Assembly: GCA_024663395.1 (NCBI GenBank)
Contig: JANFAH010000006.1
Coordinates: 1,364,001-1,428,000 of the forward strand
Direction: 5' to 3'
From: Pisolithus tinctorius
Lineage: Eukaryota > Basidiomycota > Agaricomycetes > Boletales > Pisolithaceae
DNA length: 64,000 nucleotides
In this document: piece by piece, positions 23,165-35,199 of the stretch
How positions within the stretch are numbered: position 1 is the stretch's first letter
How the letters are laid out: every line of letters starts with the position of its first letter
Position numbers and translations under genes: made by a program
Notes under the pieces: generated by a model
The model's database searches: none
What the model was told of the DNA's origin: nothing
What the model saw: only the letters and a program-made list of their open reading frames with translations

Positions 23165-26054
23165 ATGTCTTCTGCCAACAACTCAACTCGTGCCACGCCC
23201 TCTCCTTTGACCTCTAATGGTGTCCAACCGAAATCAACGACTGGGATTATTCCCACTAACAACGTCACAACAAAGGCAGGAGTGACTGTGCGGGCGCGCA
23301 TTGATCCGACCCTCACCGTTGAAGATGTCGTCCGCCAACTCTGTCTCCACCTTAAAGTCACGGAACCCCATACCACCCTTGCGTTGAGGGACCGTGACAC
23401 GGAGGAGCTGATAACTAGTGAAAACCTCCGAAAAAAGATCAAGAACAAAGTTCACTTGAAGTAGGTCCTTATTCTGGAGTAGATCGAGGTGTTAATGTTG
23501 TCCCTTATAAGATTGGTTAATTCATCCGCGATCGAAGCAGCGGGAATCGTTGCAAAACTTAGTTTACGTGAGGAGAAATCGTTGCGAATGTCCTTATTCT
23601 CGTTGCAGAGATTCATTAAGGTGTGTGAGTCTTACATGTGCAGTCCTTCAAGCCATTGTGAATGTGCCCGCAGGAAGAAAAATTTGCCCAAGAATTTCTG
23701 GACCGTGATGGCCTCCGAGAGCTCGTCGACGTAATAGAAACGGCACATGGAAATACTCTTGCAGTGCGTATTTTCATTGTCTATATCTTAATCTCTACGA
23801 TGTGCTTTGGATCTCCCTAGTATGCGCTGACCGCAATGCAAAACCTCATGGATCTCGATTATGGCTGGTCCACGCTCGATGATAGTTTTATTTTCAAAGT
23901 CGTGCAAATATTATCGTCTCCTAATTCTCTTATCAACGTCTGCAGACCAGCTACTGCGATCTTGAAGAAACTGGTAGAAGCTGACCCTACGAGCGTCCCT
24001 GGTCCAATCATCGCCAGCTCAAGTCGGATACCCCCAGTAGCCCCAGCTGGATCGGTATATCGATATGGGTTTCAGAGTGTATACGAGCAGATGCGAAGGC
24101 AGAAGGGATCATTGGAAACAGTGGTCAGTCGTTTGGGAAGTCCTGACACCGCTATGGCACAACACAGGTGAGTACACTATATATCGCTGTTGCGAAGCAC
24201 TGGGAATGAGTATGTCCCATAGCGTGATGCTCATTAACTCATTGCTATCTCATGTCAATGATACCTACTGGGATGAGTTTATTGCTGATCTCGAGCGGCT
24301 GAACGTTCGAAAAGCTATAATAGTATGTCATTCCTTCGGGGCCCTTGCAGTCGACTTAATAGCACCTTATTTTGTTAGCGGCTGATGTCGTCACATGTCG
24401 ATGACCTTACCTCTTGTGTTCTTGATTTCCAAGCAAATATTGTTCGCGTCACTTACAGGAAGAAAACCACACTTGTTGAACCTGAAGTAGAACTTGCTCA
24501 TCTCTCTGCGCTTCATTATATTTGGGAATGCAGCGGGGTTCAGGAGGGATTGGATTCAGAAGGGCACCCGTCGAAATGGCGAAGACTTGGTTTTGACAGT
24601 GAGAATATCGTGGAAGAGTTCCAAGATGCTGGTGTTCTGGGTCTCGATTGCTTGGTTAATTTCGTACAGGACGATCCCGACTTTTTCTCCAAGGCATGTG
24701 ATGGTGACCCTAAATGACACCCTACCTAACCTGACCCGATATCCCAGGTTATTTTGGAGCAGCTAAGTCGGCCTGAGGAGCGCCGATGTCCCGTGGCCAA
24801 AGCATCGAATGAAGTTGTGGAATTACTCTCCCAACACTGGACAATATTCGCTCCAGCCTGTATGTGCTTATAGTTTCTTGTTTGTCTCACCTGTTCTGAT
24901 CCATTCTAGATTCGACCTCAGCCTTTCAACCCCTCTTTCTAAATTTCCAGAAGGTCCATTGTCTGGCTTTGCATTTCTTTCTGCGTATGTGGAATGAGAG
25001 TGGTTCTGCAGTAAATGATTTCAACCGCATAGCTGACCTCACACGAAGCCAGTGAGTCCTATCTTTGCCGGTTATCAACTCTTGCCAATCATAAATGGAA
25101 GAATCAAAGTAGCACTGCAGCAGGAAAGTGCAAAGCCGTGGCATGAAGTCGAGCACGACTTTCTCGAGCGTGAATACCGTGCAGTCAGGGACAGGCAGAT
25201 GCAGGAATTAGAGGCCGGAGATGACCTCTTGAGCAGAGTTCCAGTGCGGTACGTGGCTGGTTGTAGCCCAGCTTTTGACGATATCTCAAACACACAGTGC
25301 ATTTATTAGTAACCTCAAGGAGAAGCTCACGAGGGAGTCCGCGGAATTCGTTCGCCAACAAAGGATACATTGCCTGCTTCAGGGCGCGTGGTTCTTAAAC
25401 GGTGTGCCGACCCAGCACACCGGATCCGCGAGACGACCAAACGGACAATGGCGATTTATGCGTTTGGTGAGTTTCTATTGACTTCGTTCCCGCGTGTCTG
25501 AAACACACCACCTTTATCAAGGATAACGGCCTCAAATATCTGCATTACGTCGACAGTTCCGCCAAAATCGACGTTCGCAATGGTACAGAGGACCTTCCCG
25601 AACGCATTGAGATTGCCTCCATAAATCAAATCACCACCGGTACCTGTGCTCCACTTCCGAACTTGGCGCGAGACCACCCAGATATACCCACCACACTTTC
25701 GCCATCACCTTTATCATTCTCCCTCCTGAGTGCCGGAGGAGAATCCCTGGCTGACCAGATTGCCACTCACCAATCCAGATGGGCTGACTGGACTGATGGG
25801 TTGAACATGCTTCGGCGGGACAGTGGTCATGTCACATCTGAGGAAACAGCAGGATACATTAAAGCACTCACAGAGATCGGACTCAAAATTAAACTTTTAG
25901 GTATGTCTTCTACGATCAGGAACTCTCACAGTTACTCAACGTCTCTTGTCTCTTCATTTTAGATCTTTCGGGCGAAAAGGTCGATATACCCAGCGGACTC
26001 ATAGCGGGACCGCCCCCTACTAACACAGATTTCTTCTTCTCAGACCTACTATGA
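23165..26054 (+). CDS. ELMO/CED-12 family protein
   Basis: Predicted scaffold that, in animals, works with DOCK-type exchange factors to activate Rac GTPases; in fungi the likely output is actin and polarity control (inference). The N-terminus (about residues 38-100) is a ubiquitin-like Rho/RBD fold: KAGVTVRARIDPTLTVEDVV and LALRDRDTEELITSENLRKK. A helical ARM-type region follows (LREEKSLRMSLFSLQRFI, EFLDRDGLRELVDVIETAHG, LTAMQNLMDLDYGW, INSLLSHVNDTYWDEFIADL). Next come the ELMO region, the basic/acidic helix HEVEHDFLEREYRAVRDRQM, and a C-terminal PH-like domain starting near LLQGAWFLNGVP and including GLKYLHYVDSSAKIDV. At least ten short introns interrupt it, such as those with donors at 23462, 23621, 24169 and 25905. 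The start ATG is followed by a Ser/Thr-rich leader. No frame break was needed. Confidence 0.88.
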
Positions 26055-26440
26055 TTGTAAAGCGACCTGTAATACTTTCTTTTTGATTGCTTAGCTGTAA
26101 GACATGCTATCACGGGATGCCAAGAAGGGTTGGCCAGGAAGTGTAAACCATGCTATTAGTCTTCCGTTAGCCTTTACAGTAGAATCACAAAAAAAGCATT
26201 CCTCCACTAAAACAAGTATCCGGAAGGAGTATGCAATGCAGTTGGATGCAGTGGATGATATACAAACAGCAGTTGATGCAGGTAGGATGTGACAGTACAG
26301 TGCCCGATGTTGGATATTTATATAAGGAATGGAAAATATGCATAGGTGTGCGTTACGGGGGTTGAACCCGAAATAGTATACTATTATGAACGTCGCTGGT
26401 GGTGAGTTGGATCATGTCAAGTTCGCGTCAGGGTAACCAT
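26055..26440. other. Intergenic region between convergent ELMO and MTHFR genes
   Basis: Shared 3' flank of two converging genes, 386 bases. A 62-codon frame at 26104-26292 shows no known domain. A tRNA T-arm-like sequence lies near 26376 without a tRNA body. Confidence 0.55.
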
Positions 26441-28663
26441 CTAGTTCAGGTCACCATTGGTTTGGGCTGAACCGTTTGCTGTCGCGCGAGACGCGGCATA
26501 CTTCTCCCCGGCCTTGAAGAAGGGTGCGAATATTGCTTTAGTGTCTTTAAAGTCATTGTGAACGACGTTGACGAGATACGAGTTATCCATGACGTCCATA
26601 ATGAGTTGCCGCGACGGCGAGGCAGTTTCATAGATGTTTGCCCACTTGACGCCTAGGTCATATGCCTCATCCTATTAAGCACTACGATCAGCCGAGAAGC
26701 TCTAACGGATGAAGAGAGTAGTGCTCACCTTCCAAGCCATAAAACTAATCGCTTCGACAATTGTGGGCTGAATAATTTCTTTCCCTGGGAAAACACCCCA
26801 AGTGACAGCGTTTGGCCCCTCTGAATGACTGTTCGTGCGCAGATCACCCTGCTTGTTGATGACATAGTACGTCATCTTGGTGTCCATCTCTATTTCTGAG
26901 ATGAGTATCTCGAGCAACTCGGGGTTTACGAAGAATTCCAGGTAAGCCTACAAACCAGTAATTTAACGAAGCATTTCATCACAGAGTTGGTAAGCACGTA
27001 CCTTCTGATACACGTATCCGTCTCTTGGTCCCCACCCGAACTTTGGATCATCACTTGGCGCACCATTGACGGCGGGTTGTGAGTTGATAGTTAGGAAACC
27101 GAGTAGGTTTATCTTTGACAGTTCTTTGGAAATGATCGACGTTTCACCAGAGACCGGTTGGTCTGACCATGGCAGCGCAGAAAGTTTCTTCAAACAGAAC
27201 TGGCTAAACAACTGAGCGATGTCATCAAAAGTCTTGGGTTCGCCCCAGAGTTTCAAGGCTGCCTCGTCCTGAAAGCACAACAGCTAGTTGGGTCAGTCCA
27301 CAGGGTAGCCATGACATTTCCATACCGTTTGTTTCAGTGAGACGCCGTAACCGTCGAGTTCACCATATGCCGGACTCCGAGAATCACCAAAGCGACCATT
27401 GGGGAACTCGTCCCAATTCTCAGTGCGCGACAAGTAAGACTGTGTTCTGTTTGCCCAGAAGATTGGACGAATATTTTCTTGCCGACGATTTGGGGTAAGG
27501 GACTACGAACGGCAAATCAGTAAGGGGCACCTGGCAGCAGGAATATCGATCGTAGTAGATTGTACCTGTCTCCAGGGCAGCGGCTTGAGCGTTTCGACCC
27601 GTGGCACCAAGTTGAGTTCCTGCAAAAGCATTTTGGTTCCTTTTTCCAGGTTCATAGTGTAGAAATGTAGTCCTTTAATGCCGAGATCTGCGTCGAGAAT
27701 CTTGCGACACATATCGGCAACGAGCTTTGTGCCAATAGCTCTAACCTTTTCATCGTCGTTCTTGTGGGGTTCCAAGGCATCCATAAAAGATTGGGGAATT
27801 TTTGTCTGTGCGAGGGAGGTGGCCTTGAGGAAGCCGTTCCATGTTTGTATGGGTGCAACGCCTGGTACAATAGGGATAGTGATACCCGCTGCTCTAATTG
27901 CCTTTACCCAATCTATAAAGATATCCACGTCATAGAACATCTGAGTGAAGATGAAGTCGACACCAGCATCAATCTTCTCCTTCAGGTACTTGATCTCGAG
28001 GTCACGTTCTTCAGGGGGAAGGAGCATGTTCTGTGGGAAACCAGCCACGGCGATGTCGAAGTAGTCACCGTATTCTTTGTGGATATGGCGGACGAGATCG
28101 ATGCCATGAACAAAGCCACCTTCGACTGCTTCCCACTCATCTTTACCCTGTGGTGGATCCCCACGAAGGGCGAGAATGTTACGACAGCCATGCTTTTTCG
28201 CCTCCTGGTTGGCGATGTGAGTGTAAGTTCTTAGGTGCAACGACGGTAGTATTACTTACGCAGAGTGCGACGTCTACCTTCTCTCTAGGCATGTTGGTGC
28301 AGGTTAGGTGCATGCAGGTCTCGATGCCAATAACACCCTGACACAACCTGACCATTTCCGAGGTAAGTTCCGATGTCCGACCACCAGCATTCCTGGAACC
28401 GACGACTTGAGCGGGATATCTCGTACTAAAGGGGGGACTCACCAAGTAATATCGATGAATTCGGGGCCCAGATTCCTCATTCTTTCTATACGATCGAGCA
28501 GATTTTGAAGACCCTGCGAATAGGAAATAGAGGAGCTCAAGCAGGAGCTTTCTAGTCTGCAACGATTAGGACTGACCTGAGCGGTCCGAGGAGGGAAATA
28601 TTCAAAAGACCACCATATCTTCCCCTCTTTCTGTGACTGCTCGATCTTTTTGCTGACCTTCAT
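26441..28663 (-). CDS. Methylenetetrahydrofolate reductase
   Basis: Cytosolic flavoenzyme reducing 5,10-methylene-THF to 5-methyl-THF, the methyl donor for methionine synthase. It begins [15 protein letters not shown], then [20 protein letters not shown], the conserved N-terminus of the catalytic barrel whose Glu is catalytic in this family. Further blocks: [112 protein letters not shown] and [16 protein letters not shown]. The C-terminal regulatory domain typical of eukaryotic enzymes is complete ([49 protein letters not shown]). It ends with a short Ala/Asn-rich tail. Fungi often have two paralogues (Met12/Met13 in yeast); I cannot say which this is. A TCACGTGA box lies about 130 bases upstream. 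Confidence 0.95.
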
Positions 28664-29002
28664 GAGGACCACTGGTGCTGGGATGGACTTGATGGACTGA
28701 ACAGATTCTGTGAGGGTCCCTGGGTATTTCTAAGTGAACGTTGGGAAAATGGTTCCCAGACTCAGAAACAATATCACCGTTCCAGGTACAATGATTCACG
28801 TGACGTTCTGTTAGGTGTTGGGTAGCAATAACCTAAGGTATTGATTATGAGAGTAGCTAGCCAAATATGCTCGATGATGCATGACTAGGCAACGATGTGA
28901 TCCATACAGTACAACATGTGGTAAGATAGCTGATCCTGATAGTCCTCGGGGCGCCTCACACTACTAGATGAATCGGAATGTGTGGGCCGATTTCGCACGG
29001 CC
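28664..29002. other. MTHFR promoter region and DUF202 3' flank
   Basis: About 340 bases between two minus-strand genes. Apart from the TCACGTGA box at 28796-28803 nothing stands out. Confidence 0.6.
28796..28803. promoter_or_regulatory. TCACGTGA E-box, candidate Cbf1-type site
   Basis: Perfect palindromic TCACGTGA 133 bases upstream of the MTHFR start. In yeast this is the consensus of Cbf1, which recruits Met4 to methionine and sulfur genes, so the placement is meaningful. That an orthologous factor binds it here is inference; an 8-mer can occur by chance. Confidence 0.5.
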
Positions 29003-29584
29003 TTATCGGTTCTCGCTAGCAAGATACACGATGCAAGTTGTTGCCGCAATGACAGAAACCACTGACATGAGGGATAAATGTATCCTGATTGGGGAGTTGG
29101 TTAAGAATCGGCCCCACGATACCATCGAGTGATGAATACGACAACCCACCTGGTTCCCACTAAGAAAGCCCGAACCTTGAGCAAACACTTCACACCGGTA
29201 TGATACTCCCACACCGCTGCGGCTACGGTGAGTAAGGCTGCGATGTACAGCAGGATCGCTATAGGCAGCCTCACTCCACCCATCGAAGCATGGCCCCCAT
29301 CTGACTCTGATGGCGCAGGTAAGCGAGTACCCAGTAGCGAGGAACACAAAAGCAGCAATAGCAACAAGACTAGCTTGAAGTAGGACAAGTAATTGCGTTC
29401 CAACATGCAAAAGTCGCGCACTGTACTCCCAGCGATTTCCGCATACTGAGGCATTGCGATAGCAAATATCGCCGGAACTTTGATCTTTTCGTTCTTTGGA
29501 AAAAAAAAATCAACTCACGTGCCATCGACGCGTTGTTTGTGAGTATTTGGTCGTAGTTGATGTTTCAATTTCCTGTTCAGCCAT
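29003..29584 (-). CDS. DUF202 family small membrane protein
   Basis: Small integral membrane protein of unknown function. Conserved entry RDFCMLERNYLSYFKLVLLL leads into the first membrane helix. IAILLYIAALLTVAAAVW forms the second, then the signature WEYHTGVKCLLKVRAFLVGT. After an intron of about 56 nt (splice completes the Arg), HLSLMSVVSVIAATTCIVYL is the third helix. I join a first exon (29584-29519, MAEQEIETSTTTKYSQ...) through an in-phase intron to the acceptor before TATGCGGAA at 29445. A simpler start is the ATG at 29454 (MPQYAEIAG), and an upstream in-frame ATG at 29647 (MAAFAALSG) is also possible. Its 5' end lies within 100 bases of the divergent gene at 29684, so the two may share a promoter. 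Confidence 0.8.
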
Positions 29585-29683
29585 TCCAACTTCTGCTTCC
29601 AGTGTACTTCTCACGAACTCTCCTGAGAGAGCAGCAAAGGCCGCCATCTTCAGCTTCACGAACTTGTAACGACACACTACACC

Positions 29684-31638
29684 ATGGGCATCTTCAAAAA
29701 GTTCTTCTCTATTGGCAGCAAAAAGTCCAAGAGGCGGTCTGCCGCAAAAGCTGTCACTCAGCCGCCCGTCCCATCTCCAATCCAGAAGAATCTTACCGTG
29801 TCGCAAGAAGATGAGGCAGAGGCCGCCGTCAGCCGTCTGTTGCGGTCATCTTCTGCCCGGATCGCTGCGGAATCTGAGGTGGATTTTGCTCCCCTACCAC
29901 CTCTACGTGGGTATCCTCGAACTTGACATCCAAGCCAAACTGACCCACCTACAGCCCATCCCATAAACACTGTTGTCCCGCCTCTTGCAGTCTCTAGTGC
30001 AACTGTCTCCACCGTTTCGCAGCGCAGCACTTACTCAGTGACAGTGCATGGCAGGGTTGTCCACAGTCGCACTGAGTTTCCGAATGCCTACCCGCCGATG
30101 GACAAGATTGTTACTCCCAAGCGCTCACTCACGGATTCCGCTCGCCGCCGCGCGAAGAGCGTGCCCATTACTCCGCGAGACCATAATCGTCTTCTGACGT
30201 TGCGTCAAGACCCATCCGTCGCGAGTTTGCTCAACCACTACGACGATAAGGGATGTCTTGATTCGGGTATTTTCTCGAGCACGACGCCTTCTCCACTCAT
30301 GGAAGGCCGTGTGCAGAGACGCCGGACAGGCTCAACGTTACGGCAGTTACTTGGTCACCCTTCATCACCAGAACTCAGAGACAGTAGCACTGATGGTGAC
30401 ATTTCTTGGGCAGACAAGTTCCTTGGGTCAGTTTAATACTCCCATCAGTTGCGGACCCGTCTCACAATGGATTACTTGTTAGGGAAACTGATGGGGATTC
30501 TTCCGCACCCTCCTCTGGCCCCGCGACGCCTGCAGACACTCGTTTTACGGACGCTCACTTAGTTCAAGCCGATCACAGTATTGCTATTTCCACAGGGTGC
30601 GACTCGGCCACTTACCACCGTACCTTCTCTTCTCTAGAGGTCGAGCTTAGCATCTCAATGGAACAAACTCATGAACAAGTTCCCGATCATACTATGACGC
30701 CACAGAAAGCTTCCGAAATCTTTAGTTTCCTTACCGAGAGGAAGAAGGCACTGGAACTGCCTCCACTTCCGCGACTCCCTCAAATCAAAGCGACACCTGA
30801 TGTTTCTCCTGAATCCCCACAACTGGATACCCACCATACCCGCATGCCTCGTTACAATAGTACTCGTATACCCCGGTCAATTTCCCCACCTGCCCACCGC
30901 CGCTCCTCTACCATTTCTAGTCCAATTAAAATGAATCACTCTTTGTCAATAGCGGTTGCCTCTCAACTCCGCGATGATGCACATGAAACCACCAAGCCTC
31001 CGCCACGCATAGCTACGCATTCCACTGGTCGAAGTACACGCGGTCCACGCGGTCCACGGACACCCTCCAAGTTACCTTCCCGGTCGGTCAATAGAGTGGC
31101 CAGCACTGGGACAAACGGGGTGCAAGTAGAAACCAGCACCAATGATGAGCACACAGGCACTCGAGCGGCCCTTGGCGAGAAGTCCAACATTAGTGCAATG
31201 TACCCAAGCCCCGCATGCACCCCTGCAGCCAAGTCGCATATACCAAAGCTACGTACAAGCTCAGGCTCAACCGTAGGATCTGTTGAGTCAAAGGAGACTG
31301 CGGCAACAAAGGTCGTTCCTGACCCCTCTTACAAGACCGTCTTCGAGCTAGTTCAATTTGCCGCGAAAGCTACTGTGGGTCAATCTGCTGCCACCGGTAC
31401 CCCGGGTAGCGATAAAGAAAACGGCCTGTCTCGCCTTCCGCAGCCTGTGACGCCCGTTAGGCCATTCGGATTTCGTCCACCGTACCTCGTTGAACCCCCT
31501 TCTCCCGCGTCTTCGTCCGAACTCTCACCTGTGGCTAAACAGATGATGGAAAACCTGCGTCAGAAGCGAATGCAGGCACGTCAGAAAGACCGTCAGGCCG
31601 GAAGGCTTGGAAGTAGTCACAGCAGGATTCGTTATTGA
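29684..31638 (+). CDS. Low-complexity phosphoprotein-like protein with a KEN box, function unknown
   Basis: 616 residues from exons 29684-29906, 29955-30426 and 30483-31638, in frame throughout. I do not recognise the family. The N-terminus is basic and aromatic (MGIFKKFFSIGSKKSKRRSA), a possible amphipathic membrane or nuclear anchor. The middle is Ser/Thr/Pro-rich with many SP/TP dipeptides (for example ARRRAKSVPITPRD, TPSPLMEG, HPSSPELR), suggesting proline-directed phosphorylation. Short ordered pieces are TPQKASEIFSFLTERKKALE and DPSYKTVFELVQFAAKATVG. KEN occurs at residues 543-545 in GSDKENGLSRLP, the form of an APC/C degron. The C-terminus is a basic helix (VAKQMMENLRQKRMQARQKD). Divergent from the DUF202 gene. 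A cell-cycle-regulated cytoskeletal or nuclear role is speculation. Confidence 0.8.
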
Positions 31639-33113
31639 TGAACGTCGGCGATTATCGTTCATCTCTTTCTCACTTGGATGGCATCGTTATACTTTTAGTT
31701 TGCGGACTGGTACCGTTCTGTTTCGAAGTTGGCTTTGTGACTCCGGAGCCTAGCGTCCACTCTCCCTTTATTTCTGTCTTTTCTCCCTTCCTTTTTTTCC
31801 CCTTTGCTTTGCAAGTCCTCGGCATGTACATTCACTAACATTGCCCTCGTTGTACAGCTGTCTTGTGTATGTATCCTTGTGCACTTGAGTGACTTAGTTG
31901 CGCCCGCGAGTTGCTTGCTGAGTATGTACAGTCATCCACTGCCACTTGCACCAAACACTGGTAACACAACAACTCTGGCCCTGTCAATCAAAACAACTGT
32001 GTAGGAAGTAGCATAATGCATGTACATGTCTTGTACCATATTTGTAGGCTGTTCCAGAAGGCATGATCAGGAGTTTAACTGTAATATATCTTGGGAATTC
32101 TAGAGTTTGGCATCTCAGGGACTTAATTGACTGCATCTGAAATTGCTACTTAGCACAAAACATATAGAAAGGTCCTGGCTTCATTTCTGTAGCTTACAAG
32201 AGTAAGATGAGATGTCCTGGCTTTGCCAGCACAATGCCAGTTGTGTATGTCCAGGATACTAATAATCTACAATCTACATGCAGAGATATACCAAAAGAAG
32301 GAAGGTCAAAATGGAGAGTGCTGTTAAGTCATGCAAATTTGCCCATGGAGGAGGGACTGATTTCATTGTCTAAACTTGCCATAGTATGGCTGGCCATGCA
32401 ACCTAAACTAGGAAAGCTCGAGTTACCAGCTTCACAACCAGTCATTGCAAGTGGCGAGCAAAATTGCAACAACAGCAATGATGAGGCAGTGGACAGTGAC
32501 AGTGGGAGTGAGGAATAACAACATCAGATAATTAAGATCCCGTGATATACCATTTTTGGTGCTGGTGCAAGTGCTGGTGTGTACATGATAAGGTGCAAAA
32601 GTACTCCATGGCACATAACAGAAATCTGTGGATTATAACACAATATACATTGGTGTATTACACGGGTTGATCATAGTACTAATAGGTCCTCACATTTGAT
32701 TGAACAAAAAGACCATTGTTATGATTTGGCAGACAGTACAGATTCGGTGGTGCAAGTGGCAGTGGATGACTGTAAGTCCTCAAGAATCAAATTTCAACAA
32801 CAGTCTAGATTTTTAGCACTCCAGGAACACGCATTAGGACCTGTTTCGAAGCAAAGCACCGACCGAGAGGAGAACAGGATGTGTATTACTGATGTGTACC
32901 ACACCAAAAGACAGAAATTCTGATCGAAAAGCCTGGTTTCGAGTGAGAACATCTACAACAGATTTTCCGAAGTCAGTTTATGTGCTTGATTACCTTCAGT
33001 GACATTGTGACCGAGTATGAGTGTAGCCAATTGCAAGTACCTCTCTATGTAGCGTCTCCATACCCTATCCTAGTACAAGGTGATCTTTGTGAGCGGATGG
33101 TAAAGCGTCTGCG
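31639..33113. other. Non-coding region with an AT-rich island
   Basis: About 1.5 kb between the 3' ends of two converging genes. From about 31990 to 33080 the DNA is visibly richer in A/T than its neighbours and carries two modest plus-strand frames (32207-32518, 103 codons, ending in an acidic Asp/Ser/Glu run; 32696-32923, 75 codons). Neither matches a family I know. No terminal inverted repeats or target duplications could be picked out by eye. A decayed mobile element is possible but unproven. Confidence 0.45.
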
Positions 33114-35057
33114 TTACCGTTTAACTTCGTACTTTTCCCATCCAACCTTCTCTAACTTGTCCACCTTCTCCATCACCTCCGTCTCAAGTGTCTTTAGGTA
33201 TGTATCCATAGCAGTGAAGAGATGCGGCATGCCAGTGCCCAAGATACGCACTGCCAACAATCCTGCGTTCATCCCGCCATTAATGGCGACAGTCGCAACA
33301 GGGATGCCACGCTGCCGAGAACACACACCGTGTCAGCCATATATATCACGCCTCGGGAGAACAGACATACCGGCATTTGCACGATACTGTGCAATGAGTC
33401 GACGCCATCAAGGGAACTTCCCTTGACCGGGACACCGATAACAGGCAATGGCGTCATGGCCGCGACCATCCCCGGAAGGTGTGCTGCTCCACCGGCTCCG
33501 GCAACGATGACGCGCAGGCCGCGAGCGCTGGCGGAACGCGCGTACTTGACAAGGCGGTCTGGCGTTCGGTGAGCAGAGACAATCGTGAGTTCGTACGGAA
33601 TAGAAAACTTGTCCAGGGTGCGCGCAGCTGGGAGCATTACTGGGAGGTCAGAGTCCGAGCCCATAATAATGCCGACGAGAGGGTGTTTGCTTGAATGTCC
33701 ACTGCCTGGCTCCTGTGATAGGGGGGCATAGCGTTCGACTTCTTCTGTGCGGTTGCCTCCTCCCGGGAGGGCAGACAGAAGTGGCCGTAAACGCGCACGT
33801 ACTGTAGCGTCAGAGTCGCCAACGACCGTAACATGACCCATCTTACGACCCTTGCGGCAGTCGGATTTTCCATACAGATGAACTGTACAGCCTGGTACAG
33901 TAAGTGCAGTAGAAGCGAACGTGCGAATTTCATCCATCGACGAGGACGCGCCGATGATGTTGAGCATGGCAGCGGAGGGCACTTTGAGCGCTGTGGAGCC
34001 TAAAGGTAGCGAGAGCACGGCACGAAGGTGATTCTCAAACTGCGACGTCTCGCAAGCTTCGATGGCGTAATGACCTGAGTTGTGTGGTCGAGGAGCAATT
34101 TCGTTGATGTAGATTGAACCTGTGAGTCGATAGCATGTCAGACGTGGTACTTTAGTTCACGCAATGAGTTTAAATACCGTCTTCCATCAGAAACATTTCA
34201 ACCCCAAAGATGCCTGCACCTTGGAAGGTTTTGACGGCAGATTCTGCTATCCGCTGACTGTTTTCGGCCACGCTTGGGTCGGAACTGCGTAACGGCGCGA
34301 AAACGAGGTGACATATGTTGTTCTTGTGGACGGTTTCTACAACAGGGTATGAGAGCACTTCGCCTTGCGTAGTGCGCACAACCATGACTGCAATTTCCCT
34401 TGTGAATGGGACCCATTTTTCCGCATAAAGTGGACGGTTTCCAAGGGCTTTGAGTGCCTCGACGGCGTCGCCTACCTCCCGAACAACGTAATTCCCTCGA
34501 CCATCATACGCCAACGTCCGGCTCTTGAGCATGAACGGGAGACCAAGGGTACGAGCACATTGTTGTATTGACTCCACAGTCGAGTCGACAGGAATGAATT
34601 CAGAGACTGGGCACCCCTGATCGCGCAGGTGAGACTTTTGCACGAATTTGTCTTGGATGACCTTGATGGTAGACGGACTAGGATGAATAGCAATCCCTTG
34701 TTCCGACTCGATCTCCTCCAATACACGCACATCCACGTGTTCGATTTCCACCGTAAGAACGTCAGCTCTACGTGCCAGTTCTCTGATTTTAGCGGGATCT
34801 GAAAACGACCCATCGATATGTGCCAGTGACGGATTTCGTGGGGAGAGGATCTGCTTCGCAGGTGCAGATTCACCGGAATCGAGAATGACGACGTCTACAT
34901 TGAGAAGCGATGCGGATGCAGCTAGCATACGGCCAAGCTGGCCACCTCCTGTTGTGGGGAAGTGGGTGGAAATTTCAATGAGCATGTTGTTCTGCAATGC
35001 GACGAAATGGTAGGAAATCTCGCACATACCGAGCACTCCGACCACCTTCTTGCTCAT
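33114..35057 (-). CDS. ADE2: Phosphoribosylaminoimidazole carboxylase (fused PurK-PurE)
   Basis: Converts aminoimidazole ribotide to its carboxylated form in purine synthesis. Exons 35057-35030, 34948-34178, 34119-33371 and 33311-33114 give 581 residues, close to the fungal norm of about 570. Residues about 3-400 are the ATP-grasp PurK part: [74 protein letters not shown] and [20 protein letters not shown]. Residues about 415-581 are the PurE carboxylase/mutase part: [55 protein letters not shown] and [20 protein letters not shown]. An ATG three codons upstream (35066) is an alternative start. Divergent from RSA3 with only about 140 bases between starts. Loss of this enzyme classically gives red pigment in yeast. 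Confidence 0.96.
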
Positions 35058-35199
35058 AGTATCCACTCGGAAGTCGTTGAAGCAAGAAGAGCCTAATACA
35101 TAGATCGACGAAAGTGTATTCTCGGATCAATCTCGGATGTGTACGCATGATCTATACGTTCGCTGACTAATCATCACCTTCGTCCATCCTCGCTCGACG

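Noticed and set aside
26104..26292. 62-codon frame just downstream of the ELMO gene
   Set aside because: Too short, no homologous look, and lies in the shared 3' flank of two convergent genes.
26370..26400. tRNA-like T arm (CGGG-TTCAACC-CCCG on the minus strand)
   Set aside because: No acceptor stem, D arm or anticodon stem pairs around it, so it is not a tRNA gene; at most a remnant.
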